Source: Sinomicrobium oceani
Lineage (GTDB): Bacteria > Bacteroidota > Bacteroidia > Flavobacteriales > Flavobacteriaceae
Length of the DNA: 64,000 nucleotides
Direction of reading: 5' to 3'
Assembly (NCBI RefSeq): GCF_900119185.1
Contig: NZ_FPJE01000009.1
Location: 1-64,000 of the forward strand
Part shown: piece after piece, positions 27,864 to 36,829 of the stretch
How positions within the stretch are numbered: the stretch's first letter is position 1
How the letters are laid out: each line of letters opens with the position of its first letter
Notes under the pieces: generated by a model
What the model saw: the letters and a program-made list of their open reading frames with translations, nothing else
The model's database searches: none
Told to the model about the DNA's origin: nothing
Program-made: the position numbers and the translations under genes

Positions 27864-28412
27864 ATGAAAAGTATCAAAGTAGGAGATAAGATAGAGACCA
27901 TAGACGATTCCATTACCGGAAAGGTAACGGCCATACGCGGTAGTGTGCTATATGTGCTTACCGATGACGGATTTGAGTTGCAGCTTTCTCCGGATGAAGT
28001 TATACAAACAGGTGATGATTCCCTGCTGCATAAAAACCCTGTGGATATGGGAAGTTATATTGCCGAGAAAGAGGAATATAAGCGCAAACCCGGAACGGTG
28101 GTAAAACCCAAGGAGCGGAATGCACCGAAAATGGAAGTGGATCTTCATATTCATAAGCTGGTCCCGTCTACCCGCGGAATGACCAATCACGATATGCTTA
28201 CCCTGCAACTGGATACGGCGAGGAGACAACTGGAGTTTGCCATCCGAAAACGCATCCAGAAAGTTGTTTTTATTCACGGGGTCGGTGAAGGTGTCCTGAA
28301 ACTGGAGCTCGAATACCTTTTCGGGCGATATGAAAATATCAGGTTTTATGATGCGGATTACCAGAAGTACGGCCTCGGAGCTACCGAGGTGTACGTTTTT
28401 CAGAATGTATAA
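27864..28412 (+). CDS. Smr-domain protein with N-terminal DUF2027-like domain
   Basis: The 182-residue protein has an N-terminal small beta domain (VGDKIETIDDSITGKVTAIRGSVLYVLTDDGFELQLSPDEV) and a C-terminal Smr domain (about 95-182). The Smr domain carries the signature motifs MEVDLHIHKL and VVFIHGVGEGVLK (HGxG loop). Smr domains are RNA/DNA nucleases; stand-alone forms such as SmrB cleave mRNA at collided ribosomes. The short MutS2-less Bacteroidota form has no demonstrated substrate. Nuclease activity here is inferred from the intact DLH and HGxG motifs. Confidence 0.9.
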   Translation: MKSIKVGDKIETIDDSITGKVTAIRGSVLYVLTDDGFELQLSPDEVIQTGDDSLLHKNPVDMGSYIAEKEEYKRKPGTVVKPKERNAPKMEVDLHIHKLVPSTRGMTNHDMLTLQLDTARRQLEFAIRKRIQKVVFIHGVGEGVLKLELEYLFGRYENIRFYDADYQKYGLGATEVYVFQNV

Positions 28413-28445
28413 GCTCCTCTCCGGGCATTATGTTTTTCCCGGCAT

Positions 28446-29369
28446 TCAAGAACTTCGGGAGGCATCTTCCAATTTATCGATATCTATTTTTTTCATCTGT
28501 ACAATAGCCCGAAGAACTGCATCCCGTTTTGGACCTTCGGTTTTCGAGAGGATGTCATATACCGCTTCGGGAACCACTTGCCACGAAAGCCCGTATTTGT
28601 CCCTGAGCCAGCCACAAGCCTGAGATTCTGGTGCTCTGCCTTTGGAAAGTACAGCCCGGTAATAGTCGGTTTCTTTCTGGTTCCGGCAGCTCACGATAAA
28701 AGAAACAGCCTCGTCAAAATTGAAATGATGTTCGCCCGGTCCGTCCATGATCATAAACTTTTCACCGGACAGGTGAAACCGGGCATTTTTGATAAAACCT
28801 TCAGGAGCTGCTTCCCCGGCTTCGTATTTTTGTATTTCGTCGATCCCGGATTCCGGAAAAATATCGAGGTAATGTAGCAGGGTACTTTCTGCCTTTCCGA
28901 AATTCTGATTGACAAACAAAAGACAAGGAGTGATTTTTTGTCCGGATTGTTTAAGGTCGCCCAGGCCTACCTGCCAGGTGACTCCGTATAGATACTGTAC
29001 AAAGCCGTATTTTTTGCTCCATGGATAATGATCCGGCGGCATGAGTATATGGCCGTTTTCCGATAGTTTTTTCTACAATGTATCGACTTCTCCGGTTGTT
29101 TCACAGGTTACAAAAAAAGAAACCGACGGATTGGCTTTAAACCGGGAACCACCGTTCAGGGCCGTAAAACGATAGCCTTCGAGTTCAAAGTTGATCAACA
29201 TCACCGAATGAGCAGGTTTCCGATGCCGCTCGAAGCCCTCTTCTCCGTATCGGAGTACTTTTCCTGCAGATGATCTTTTGAAGACGGAAGTGTAAAATTT
29301 TACCGCTGATTCTGCCTCGTGATCAAACCAAAGATTGGGGACAATTTTCTGAGGTACGGGAGCTTTCAT
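28446..29369 (-). pseudogene. Two-domain VOC (PhnB-like) protein interrupted by one in-frame TAG
   Basis: Two open frames, 29369-29073 and 29042-28446, are in the same reading frame, separated only by TAG at 29075-29073 and ten sense codons. The N-terminal part has the PhnB-type opening (VPNLWFDHEAESAVKFYTSVF). The reading continues after the TAG as KKLSENGHILMPPDHYPWSKKYGFVQYLYGVTWQVGLGD, the normal continuation of the first VOC domain. A second VOC-like domain follows (ITPCLLFVNQNFGKAESTLLHYLDIF; SFIVSCRNQKETDYY). Full length would be about 307 residues, normal for the family. One nonsense change, probably from a Tyr or Trp codon, explains the break. Amber read-through cannot be excluded. 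Confidence 0.85.
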
Positions 29370-29581
29370 GGATTTTTCTACGGGTGTATCTGCAATGATA
29401 ATGTATCCCGTAGCTGCCTGAAGGGGTTTCTCCGGACATTATCCGGGGGGATACGTGACAGAAAAGGTATGCGCTGATCCCGGCTAACCCCGGTAAGGAG
29501 CGAAAGTAGTGAAGGCTTTTCTGGCCGGGGACTCGCAAAAATATGTTTATCTTTGTCACTTATAGAAAAAAACAGATTAGC

Positions 29582-30514
29582 ATGCAAAACGGTATTTATG
29601 CAAAATTTAATACCTCCAAAGGGGTCATTCTGGCAAAACTCACTTACCAGGAAACTCCCGGGACGGTAGGTAACTTTGTAGGTCTGGCAGAAGGGAAGCT
29701 CAAGAACAAGGCACGGTCTCAGGGGCAACCGTACTATGACGGACTTACATTTCATCGGGTTATTCCCGATTTCGTGATACAGGGAGGATGTCCCGAGGGA
29801 ACAGGTATGGGAGGTCCCGGTTATCAGTTTGACGACGAATTCCGTTCGGACCTCAGGCATCATGGCCCAGGGGTATTGTCTATGGCAAATGCAGGTCCGG
29901 GGACCAACGGGAGCCAGTTTTTTATCACTCATGTAGAAACAGCATGGCTGGATGATAAACACACCGTATTCGGATTCGTAGAAAGCGGACAGGATGTTGT
30001 AGACACTATTAAACAAGGTGATACTATAGATAGCCTTGAAATCATCAGGGTTGGCGAAGAAGCGGAAAACTGGGATGCCGTATCGGAATTTCAGAAATTC
30101 GATGCTTCCAAAGAGCAACGCCTTGAAGAAGAACGAAAAAAGGAAGAGGAGACGCTGAAAAGCCTCACCGAAGGTTTTAGTCGTACTTCCAGTGGTTTGT
30201 GGTACAAAATACTGGAAAAAGGCAATGGCGAAAAAGCGGTAAACGGTAAAACGGTTTCGGTACATTACGAAGGTATGCTGACCGATGGAAGTGTGTTCGA
30301 CTCTTCATACAAGAGGAACCAGCCTATCGATTTTAAGCTTGGAGCAGGTCAGGTTATCTCCGGTTGGGAAGAAGGTATAGAACTTCTCAATACAGGGGAT
30401 AAGGCACGTCTCGTTATACCGCCTCAACTGGCATACGGAAGCAGGGGAGCAGGAGGGGTAATACCTCCGAATGCCACCCTGGTTTTTGATGTGGAACTGG
30501 TGAAGATCAGTTAA
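29582..30514 (+). CDS. Cyclophilin-FKBP fusion peptidylprolyl isomerase
   Basis: The 310-residue protein joins two unrelated prolyl isomerase folds. Residues about 1-165 are cyclophilin type (YDGLTFHRVIPDFVIQGGCPEGTGMGGPGYQFDDEF, NAGPGTNGSQFFITHVETAWLDDKHTVFGFV). A charged helix follows (about 190-215), then FKBP type (about 220-310; VSVHYEGMLTDGSVFDSSYKRNQPIDFKLGAGQVISGWEEGI, IPPQLAYGSRGAGGVIPPNATLVFDVEL). The ATG at 29582 was chosen; the longer frame adds residues with no family match. No signal peptide is seen, so it acts in the cytoplasm. Both catalytic surfaces look intact. A strong terminator follows. Confidence 0.95.
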   Translation: MQNGIYAKFNTSKGVILAKLTYQETPGTVGNFVGLAEGKLKNKARSQGQPYYDGLTFHRVIPDFVIQGGCPEGTGMGGPGYQFDDEFRSDLRHHGPGVLSMANAGPGTNGSQFFITHVETAWLDDKHTVFGFVESGQDVVDTIKQGDTIDSLEIIRVGEEAENWDAVSEFQKFDASKEQRLEEERKKEEETLKSLTEGFSRTSSGLWYKILEKGNGEKAVNGKTVSVHYEGMLTDGSVFDSSYKRNQPIDFKLGAGQVISGWEEGIELLNTGDKARLVIPPQLAYGSRGAGGVIPPNATLVFDVELVKIS

Positions 30515-30531
30515 TCCCGCACGATAAGATT

Positions 30532-30567
30532 AAAAAAAGGAACGGTTCCAAACCGTTCCTTTTTTTA
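30532..30567 (+). terminator. Rho-independent terminator after the cyclophilin-FKBP gene
   Basis: AAAAAAAGGAACGGT and ACCGTTCCTTTTTTT form a long perfect stem around a short loop; it can work in both directions. Confidence 0.93.
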
Positions 30568-30794
30568 TGTTAAAATTCACCGGATACACCACTATAGACC
30601 TGAAGTCCACAGGTTTCGATAAATAATGAAATTGCTGTCCTGGTTATTCGTTATCACGTTTTTAAGACAACAATCAGATAACTGAGTAGCCTAATAATCT
30701 ATTGGTCTCCATTCGCATCATCACTTTTTCAGGAACTCAGGCGAGACACACTGAAGTACATAGGTTTGACTTCGAAGGCGACCACCAAAAATAA

Positions 30795-31436
30795 TTAATC
30801 GAGGTTGGGTTGCGGGGTCATGCGCAGGTATGGTCTTACTTCCTTAAACCCTTTCTTGAATATTCCGGTAGCTTCCTCATTCGATACGGCCGGAACAATA
30901 ACGACGTCCTCTCCGTTTTTCCAGTTTGCCGGTGTAGCCACCTTGTGGTATTGTGTAAGCTGTAGCGAATCGATTACACGTAGTAACTCATCGAAATTTC
31001 GCCCGGTCGAAGCAGGGTAGGTGATCATGAGCTTTACGGTCTTATCAGGGCCTATCACATATACGGACCGTACCGTGGCGGTAGCGCTCGCATTGGGGTG
31101 TATCATATCGTAGAGTGTAGCTATTTTCCGGTCTTCATCCGCTATGATAGGGAAATTGACCGTGGTGTGCTGAGTCTCGTTGATATCCTTGATCCATCCT
31201 TTATGAGACTCCAGTCCGTCTACGCTCAGTGCAAGAACTTTGACATTTCGCTTGTCAAATTCATCCTTGTATTTTGCCGCAGCACCCAGTTCGGTAGTAC
31301 ATACCGGGGTGTAATCTGCAGGGTGAGAAAACAGTATTCCCCAACCGTCGCCAAGATATTCGTAAAAATCGATCTCTCCTTCGGAGGTCTGTGCTTTGAA
31401 ATTAGGAGCTTTGTCTCCCAGTCTTATCGTACTCAT
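30795..31436 (-). CDS. 1-Cys peroxiredoxin (Prx6 type)
   Basis: The 213-residue peroxidase contains a single cysteine, Cys46, in the peroxidatic motif PADYTPVCTTE. The absence of any other Cys makes it a 1-Cys enzyme that needs an external reductant. The extended C-terminal domain (PANWKNGEDVVIVPAVSNEEA and RPYLRMTPQPNLD) identifies the Prx6 subfamily. The conserved Arg is in ATVRSVYVIGPD. It reduces hydrogen peroxide or alkyl hydroperoxides. It stands alone, with a 16-bp perfect palindrome at 31505-31520 upstream that may be its operator. Confidence 0.95.
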   Translation of the reverse strand: MSTIRLGDKAPNFKAQTSEGEIDFYEYLGDGWGILFSHPADYTPVCTTELGAAAKYKDEFDKRNVKVLALSVDGLESHKGWIKDINETQHTTVNFPIIADEDRKIATLYDMIHPNASATATVRSVYVIGPDKTVKLMITYPASTGRNFDELLRVIDSLQLTQYHKVATPANWKNGEDVVIVPAVSNEEATGIFKKGFKEVRPYLRMTPQPNLD

Positions 31437-31504
31437 AGCTGTTCTTTGTTTTTCTGTTCAGATTATTACTCTATAAAATTAGTAGACTAAACTGTAAAAA
31501 AGAA

Positions 31505-31520
31505 ATTTTGCATGCAAAAT
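31505..31520. promoter_or_regulatory. 16-bp perfect palindrome upstream of the peroxiredoxin gene
   Basis: ATTTTGCATGCAAAAT reads the same on both strands. It lies 69 bp before the peroxiredoxin start and 136 bp before the divergent DinB-like gene, in the position of an operator. The factor is unknown. Confidence 0.5.
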
Positions 31521-31655
31521 ATTTGTTAATACGAAAAAAATAACGACTCATTCCGGACATATTTTCGTGGGCCATAATTTGTTCGCTGTTTTTTTGGTAT
31601 ACTATACGTATCCGATACGGGATAAATAATAATTTTACGAAAAAACAGAGCTGTT

Positions 31656-32201
31656 ATGAACAAAGATACATTGCGATATCCCATAGGTAAATTCAGAGTG
31701 CCGGAATACATAGGAGAAAAGGAGCTGGGCACCTGGATTTCGGAACTGGAAGTTTATCCGGAACGGCTCCAAACCCTGGTCAGCCATCTTGGTCCGGAAC
31801 AACTGGATACGCCCTATCGTCCCGGAGGATGGACGGTTAGACAGGTTCTTCATCATCTCTATGATAGTCATACCAATAGCTATGTCCGTTTTAAATGGAC
31901 GTTAACCGAAAACACCCCGGTAATCAAGGCTTATGAAGAAGGTCTGTGGGCTGCGCTGGAAGATAGCAGGTCTGCTCCGGCCTCCCTTGCGCTTCAGGGG
32001 CTGCAGGCACTCCATGCCAAATGGATATACCTGCTGCGTATGCTGACCCCGGATGATCTGAGCAGAACTTTTGTACATCCCGAAAGCGGGAAGGAAACTA
32101 CCCTTGCCATAAATGTCGGAATTTATGCCTGGCACAGCGAACATCATTACATGCATATTTATCGCCTTCTCGAACGCAGGGGGTGGTTACCTGAAATGTA
32201 G
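31656..32201 (+). CDS. DinB/YfiT-type putative metal-dependent hydrolase (bacillithiol transferase-like)
   Basis: The 181-residue four-helix-bundle protein of the DinB superfamily opens with RYPIGKFRVPEY, the hallmark of the YfiT/BstA group. Three histidines for metal binding are at the usual positions: HHLYDSH near residue 67-73, and WHSEHHYMHIYRL near the C-terminus. Bacillithiol transferases attach bacillithiol to reactive electrophiles. Several Bacteroidota carry this family, but whether this organism makes bacillithiol is not shown by the window. It lies among redox genes (divergent from a peroxiredoxin, convergent with a redoxin gene). Confidence 0.88.
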   Translation: MNKDTLRYPIGKFRVPEYIGEKELGTWISELEVYPERLQTLVSHLGPEQLDTPYRPGGWTVRQVLHHLYDSHTNSYVRFKWTLTENTPVIKAYEEGLWAALEDSRSAPASLALQGLQALHAKWIYLLRMLTPDDLSRTFVHPESGKETTLAINVGIYAWHSEHHYMHIYRLLERRGWLPEM

Positions 32202-32207
32202 AAAATG

Positions 32208-32765
32208 TTATTTCTTCCACTTGATGTTACAGCCGATACTCGGCTTTTGCATTTCGGGAACCTGTTGTCCGTGAAGCACTGCTTCCAGTGCGGTACGGAT
32301 ATCTTTTCCTGTCACCGGGATACCATTTTCCGGTCGGGAGTCGTCCAGTTGCCCCCGGTAGGCCAATTGTAATTTGTCATCGAAAACATAGAAATCCGGG
32401 GTACACGCCGCATCGTATGCTTTTGCAATATCCTGGCTCTCGTCATAGAGATAAGGAAAAGAAAAGCCTTGCTTCCGGGCATTTTCTGCCATAAGCCCGG
32501 GAGCATCGTCCGGATAATTCTCGACGTCATTACTGGAAATTGCTGCAAAACCGACACCTTTGGACGTATAGTCTGAGGCCAGCCTTGAAATTTCCTGATT
32601 AACGTGTTTTACAAAAGGACAGTGGTTGCAGATAAACATGACTACCGTGGCCTTTTCTCCCCGGATATCCGAAAGTGAACGATTTGTTCCCGAAACGGTA
32701 TCGGGCAGGTCGAAACCGGGGGCTTTTGTCCCCAGAGGCAGCATGTTGCTTGGTGTTCTTGCCAT
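32208..32765 (-). CDS. Thioredoxin-fold redoxin (AhpC/TSA-like)
   Basis: The 185-residue protein has a thioredoxin fold: PLGTKAPGFDLPDT at the N-terminus, then VVMFICNHCPFVKH with a CxxC pair (Cys46 and Cys49 by my count), and a cis-Pro region CTPDFYVFDD. The pattern matches the widespread redoxin family with CNHCPFV. There is no signal peptide, so it is cytosolic. Proposed role: thiol-disulfide exchange or peroxide reduction. The partner is unknown; the stop is only 6 bp from that of the convergent DinB-like gene. Confidence 0.9.
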   Translation of the reverse strand: MARTPSNMLPLGTKAPGFDLPDTVSGTNRSLSDIRGEKATVVMFICNHCPFVKHVNQEISRLASDYTSKGVGFAAISSNDVENYPDDAPGLMAENARKQGFSFPYLYDESQDIAKAYDAACTPDFYVFDDKLQLAYRGQLDDSRPENGIPVTGKDIRTALEAVLHGQQVPEMQKPSIGCNIKWKK

Positions 32766-32946
32766 AATTATATGTTTTAAGATCTTTACCTATGTAAGAG
32801 GGGCAAGTTACGAATTTGTAATGTTCGTATCAACCCGCCGGTTTTTCCGTAGCGCATTAAAGTCGGTACTTGAGGCAGGATGCTATGAAAAATCGCCTGA
32901 AAATGCTACCTTGTATGGTGCTAACAGCAAAGTAAAAACCTCGGCG

Positions 32947-33411
32947 ATGAAAACATTGGAGCAATGGTTCGACGATTATGCGGTGAGTCACCGTAATCCG
33001 GTGAATAAAAAGATACATTATATCTGTGTTCCCGCCATATTTTTTTCTATCGTAGGACTTCTTATGAGTATCCCGGCAGGCTTACCGGAGCGTATATGGC
33101 CCGGAGAAAACCGTTTTATAGAAAACTGGGCTGTGATTGCCCTGATCCCCGTGCTTATTTTCTATATACGGCTCTCCTGGACAATGGCGCTCAAAATTCT
33201 CTTGTTTTCTGCATGCTGTATCATAATCAACGGCATGATTTCGGCAATAGCCCCGCTTTGGCTGATAGCTGTCGTAATCTTTGCCATAGCGTGGGCAGGC
33301 CAGTTTTACGGGCATAGCATAGAAGGAGAGAAACCTTCTTTTTTCAAAGACCTGCAATTTTTACTTATAGGCCCTGCCTGGGTGCTTCATCACCTTTTTA
33401 AAAAGGCTTAG
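32947..33411 (+). CDS. Mpo1-like (DUF962) integral membrane protein
   Basis: The 154-residue protein has four predicted helices and the Mpo1 signature: WFDDYAVSHRNPVNKKIHYICVPAIFFS at the N-terminus, then WAGQFYGHSIEGEKPSFFKDLQFLLIGPAWVLHHLF at the C-terminus. Conserved His residues (SHRNPVNKKIHY, YGHSIEG) are the Fe(II) ligands in yeast Mpo1, a 2-hydroxy fatty acid dioxygenase. I chose the ATG at 32947 because the family motif starts directly after it; the longer frame is not conserved. Function is inferred from the family. The 181 bp before it holds no gene. Confidence 0.9.
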   Translation: MKTLEQWFDDYAVSHRNPVNKKIHYICVPAIFFSIVGLLMSIPAGLPERIWPGENRFIENWAVIALIPVLIFYIRLSWTMALKILLFSACCIIINGMISAIAPLWLIAVVIFAIAWAGQFYGHSIEGEKPSFFKDLQFLLIGPAWVLHHLFKKA

Positions 33412-33475
33412 AAAAGATTGGCTATGAATGTTATTGTTTGTAATTTTAAGGAACATACATTTAATTATCGATACC

Positions 33476-33778
33476 ATGAAAAATGCTTATGATACCTTGT
33501 CTGAAGCTATAGCAGCACTCAAAGAGGAAGGATTCACGGAAGACTATAACCTGCATGACAAAGGCGTGCACAATCAGCGTAAAAACAGCCATATCCCTGC
33601 CGGGGATCTCAACGTGCTGAAGGTGTACCGTTTCGAAGGAAATACAAATCCGGATGACAATACGGTCTTATATGCTATTGAGACTGCCCAAGGAGAAAAG
33701 GGCCTGCTGCTCGATGCCTATGGTGTTTATGCCGGAAATGTGTCGAAAGAGATGCTGGATAAACTCCGAATCCACTAA
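33476..33778 (+). CDS. Small conserved Bacteroidota protein of unknown function
   Basis: The 100-residue soluble protein begins KNAYDTLSEAIAALKEEGFTEDYNL and ends GEKGLLLDAYGVYAGNVSKEMLDKLRI. Proteins of this type occur widely in Bacteroidota and are often labelled phosphoribosylpyrophosphate synthetase in annotation. It lacks the PRPP synthetase fold and any PRPP-binding motif, so I would not use that name. The ATG at 33476 has a better context than the upstream alternative at 33428. No function proposed. Confidence 0.82.
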   Translation: MKNAYDTLSEAIAALKEEGFTEDYNLHDKGVHNQRKNSHIPAGDLNVLKVYRFEGNTNPDDNTVLYAIETAQGEKGLLLDAYGVYAGNVSKEMLDKLRIH

Positions 33779-33850
33779 AAACACCGGGGATAGCCGGTTT
33801 TTTATTTGCAATTGGATATTTCTTATACTATGTTTGGCGTTCTTAAAGGC

Positions 33851-34192
33851 ATGAACATGGAAATATCCTGGAGTGATTTTGAAAAAGTAGAAATGCGGGT
33901 GGGAACTATTGTTGAGGTTAATGAATTTCCCAAAGCGAGAAAACCCGCATATCAATTGGTTATCGATTTTGGCACCGATATCGGGCTCAAAAAATCTTCT
34001 GCCCAGATTACCAGGCGATATACCCGGGAAGAACTGCTGAGCAGACAGGTTGTAGCTGTGGTTAACTTTCCCAAAAAGCAGATCGCCAACTTTATGAGCG
34101 AATGCCTGGTTGTGGGTGCGGTCGGAGATGAAGGTGATGTCGTTTTGCTCGCTCCCGATTTTAAAGTAGAAAACGGACAGCGGATCGCATGA
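33851..34192 (+). CDS. csaA: CsaA-type tRNA-binding protein
   Basis: The 113-residue single OB-fold domain (tRNA_bind) carries FEKVEMRVGTIVEVNEFPKARKPAYQLVIDFG, KKSSAQITRRYTREEL and the C-terminal VGDEGDVVLLAPDFKVENGQRI typical of CsaA. CsaA was first described as a secretion-related chaperone in Bacillus and binds tRNA; its in vivo role remains open. Start choice is 33851 (or the ATG two codons later at 33857). The longer frame overlaps nothing useful. Confidence 0.9.
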   Translation: MNMEISWSDFEKVEMRVGTIVEVNEFPKARKPAYQLVIDFGTDIGLKKSSAQITRRYTREELLSRQVVAVVNFPKKQIANFMSECLVVGAVGDEGDVVLLAPDFKVENGQRIA

Positions 34193-34232
34193 TCCTCCTG
34201 CCCGTTATTTATTATAGACTGTGGTCTGCCCG

Positions 34233-36743
34233 TTACATAAACTTATTGAAATAGACAGCGTTCATCAGTAATTTGTTAGTGCCGAACCAGAACGCTCTGA
34301 AATTGGTATTATCGGTAAATAACAGTACCTTTCCGCGTCCGAGGCGCTGTACCTTGAAAGGCACGGTTCCTTTGAGTTTGTCCAGATTTTCCTCGGAAAT
34401 ATAACCGCTCAGCAGCGGGTTATCGGTATATCGTATGGGATTGTTATAACTTTGTTCATCGGGTTCCATAAAAATATTGGTATTCCGGAACAGGGCTATG
34501 GTATGGTCCTTATACCCGAAATTTATAGGGTGAGACCTGTCCGTGTCTGCCTGGAATATGGCTCCCCCGGTTACCTGTGCACCCCGAAAATCGCGCTCCT
34601 GCTCATAGGTGATGTTCTTGGCAACCCTATCGGTGGTACGCAGGTCTACCTTGACAAAATCATTGCTTTTCAGCCAGTTTACGGCATTTCTGTAGCCGAT
34701 AAGCGTTCCGCCGTTTTTAACCCATGTCTGTAGTTTATCCTGGATGTGGGGCCCGAGGCTCCCCCAGGTATTGGTGAGGATAAAGACATTATACCGGTCC
34801 AGGTTCACACGACTGAAATAGCTTTCGTCGATCTTGGTAATCGGGATGTCATAGCGCTGATCGAACAGGTGCCAGATTTCGCCGGCATCGTAGGGTGAAA
34901 TTCCGTTACCGGTGAGGATAGCTACCTCAGGCAGTTCGAGGGTGCCGAACTGTCCGCTTCCGAGATCTGTACCTGTTGCGGAGCCTGTGGTTACACCATG
35001 GATCTTAATGTGTGCTGCTGCAGCTACGTCCTGTAGAAATGTATAAAGCTCATCAGCGCTGATGTCCTGGTTGTGTACGGGGATCATGATCGTTCCGTAA
35101 TCGTACGTCGTGTCTGTTATGGAGAATACCCTTCTGCCGACTTTAGCCCTGATTCCTTTTTTAAGGATCTTATAAAGGGCTTTCGGAGTGTAATATTCGT
35201 GCCATTCGAAGAGGTAGGCGTAGTTGCTCTTCGCCGTTACCTGTCCTTTAGGAAGCTGCAGGTCGGTGATCTCCCTGTCGCCTCGGGAGGCGTTTACCTC
35301 GGTGTAATCCATATCGAATGCCAGCGGGAAAGTCCATGCGGAAATATCGTAGAACAGGCTGTCTGCAAAGGTGGTCCGGGTTTCGAACATGGCGTCGATA
35401 ATACGTATGTTTTTCTGATTTCTGGGAACTATATAACTATAACCTTTTTTATACTTTTTTCCTTTTTCGGTAAAATCCCCGGCCGGTTCATAGACTTTAA
35501 TCTGGTGTTGTTTGAGGATTTCGGCGAGGTGGTATGCTTTGGATGCATCTTTTTCATCGCCGAAGACGATCGCTTTGCCTTTGCTACCCGAAGCTTCTGA
35601 GCGTGTTTTGCTGTAAAAATCACGTTGGTAATCCAATAGTTTTTGCCGCATGTTTCGGGCTGCTTCGAGCGTGGATATTGCAGTAGTAAACTGGTTACGG
35701 ATGGTAAACGGAAAAGTCAGCAGTCCGTTTTCACTTTCCTGAACATGACCTCTGGAGCTACCTTGTTCGAAAAGGATGCCTACACTGCCGTTGATATCCG
35801 GGAAAGTAGATCCCTTTCCGTAGTAGAAGTCGTCGTAGTTCTCACCCGAGAAATAGAGGGAACCGATACTGTCGAGGGCCTTCACATGAAACTGTGCGAT
35901 TTCGCCGGTGAGTTGCTGATTCATTTCGGGAGTGAGAGGGTGAACCCTGGAAGGTTCTCCCGGTTGAAAGAAAAAGGAGGAGTTGGTTCCCATTTCGTGA
36001 TGATCGGTGAGGATATTGGGGAGCCATCGGTGGAAACTGGCGATTCTGGACCGGCTTTCCGGCAGTTGTACCGGAAGCCAGTCCCGGTTCATGTCAAACC
36101 AATAGTGATTGGTTCTTCCCCCGGGCCATACTTCGTGATATTCCCTTTCGTTGTTGTCCGGGTTGAGGTTTTTGCTTTTGTTGGTATTGGCCCAGTAGGC
36201 AAATCGCTGAAGCCCGTCCGGATTAAAGGCCGGGTCGAGAAGGATCACCGTATTGCGGAGCAGATCGTCTATGGCGGGGCCTTCTCCGGCAGCAAGGTAA
36301 TACGCCAGCACCATGGCGGCATTGGACCCGCTCGGTTCGTTTCCGTGAATGGAAAAACCCTGGTAGACAACCACCGGCATGTTCCCGGTATCGAGTTTGT
36401 CTGCTCCGGTCTCGGAAAGCCGGAGGTGTTGTTGTCTGATCTCCTCGATACGGTTGTGGTTTTCCGGAGCGGTGATAACCAGTAAAGGTAATGTCCGGCC
36501 TTCATAGGTAGTACCCCGTTCCTGAAAGGTAATACGGTCTGAGGCTTCTGCCAGGGCCTTCATGTATTCGATAAGCTTGTCGTGCGTAACATGCCATTCA
36601 CCCACCTCATGCCCTATAACCTGCTTTGGCGTGGGGATATCCGTACGATAAGTAAGGTGTTGCGGTAAATAGTAGTCCAGATGCGGAGATTCCTGTGCAT
36701 AGGAGAAATGCACAAGCAGAAAAAGTAGTACTAATTTCCTCAT
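34233..36743 (-). CDS. Secreted M14 family zinc carboxypeptidase
   Basis: The 836-residue exported peptidase has a signal peptide (KLVLLFLLVHFSYAQ). The peptidase domain (about 55-380) has the zinc-binding HxxE in GFSIHGNEPSGSNA and a later His in NILTDHHEMGTNSSFFF. The catalytic Glu is probably in VGILFEQGSSRGHV. The remaining 450 residues hold beta-rich domains and a glutamine amidotransferase-like fold (VNLDRYNVFILTNTWGSLGPHIQDKLQTWVKNGGTLIGYR). That combination is common in large Bacteroidota M14 proteins. It likely degrades peptides outside the cytoplasm. It is a single-gene unit. Confidence 0.93.
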   Translation of the reverse strand: MRKLVLLFLLVHFSYAQESPHLDYYLPQHLTYRTDIPTPKQVIGHEVGEWHVTHDKLIEYMKALAEASDRITFQERGTTYEGRTLPLLVITAPENHNRIEEIRQQHLRLSETGADKLDTGNMPVVVYQGFSIHGNEPSGSNAAMVLAYYLAAGEGPAIDDLLRNTVILLDPAFNPDGLQRFAYWANTNKSKNLNPDNNEREYHEVWPGGRTNHYWFDMNRDWLPVQLPESRSRIASFHRWLPNILTDHHEMGTNSSFFFQPGEPSRVHPLTPEMNQQLTGEIAQFHVKALDSIGSLYFSGENYDDFYYGKGSTFPDINGSVGILFEQGSSRGHVQESENGLLTFPFTIRNQFTTAISTLEAARNMRQKLLDYQRDFYSKTRSEASGSKGKAIVFGDEKDASKAYHLAEILKQHQIKVYEPAGDFTEKGKKYKKGYSYIVPRNQKNIRIIDAMFETRTTFADSLFYDISAWTFPLAFDMDYTEVNASRGDREITDLQLPKGQVTAKSNYAYLFEWHEYYTPKALYKILKKGIRAKVGRRVFSITDTTYDYGTIMIPVHNQDISADELYTFLQDVAAAAHIKIHGVTTGSATGTDLGSGQFGTLELPEVAILTGNGISPYDAGEIWHLFDQRYDIPITKIDESYFSRVNLDRYNVFILTNTWGSLGPHIQDKLQTWVKNGGTLIGYRNAVNWLKSNDFVKVDLRTTDRVAKNITYEQERDFRGAQVTGGAIFQADTDRSHPINFGYKDHTIALFRNTNIFMEPDEQSYNNPIRYTDNPLLSGYISEENLDKLKGTVPFKVQRLGRGKVLLFTDNTNFRAFWFGTNKLLMNAVYFNKFM

Positions 36744-36773
36744 GATTATTATAGTTAGTTAGGCATTAAATAT

Positions 36774-36805
36774 AAAAAAACCGCTCCTTTTTAAGAGAGC
36801 GGTTG
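36774..36805 (-). terminator. Terminator of the PUR-protein gene
   Basis: On the minus strand AACCGCTC and GAGCGGTT pair around a loop that includes TCTTAAAAAG, followed by seven T. It lies 25 bp beyond the stop of the DUF3276 gene and upstream of the M14 gene. Confidence 0.85.
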
Positions 36806-36829
36806 AAGAATTTAGAAAAGTTTTAACGA

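Noticed and set aside
30754-30770. AAGTACATAGGTTTGAC, resembling the 21-bp array unit
   Set aside because: A single 17-base near-match in a 280-bp gap with no second unit; similar GTACATAGGTT strings also occur near 26370 and 57637, so chance is likely.
35643-36485. 280-codon frame antisense to the M14 peptidase gene
   Set aside because: It lies wholly within the peptidase gene on the other strand and shows no signal or domain.
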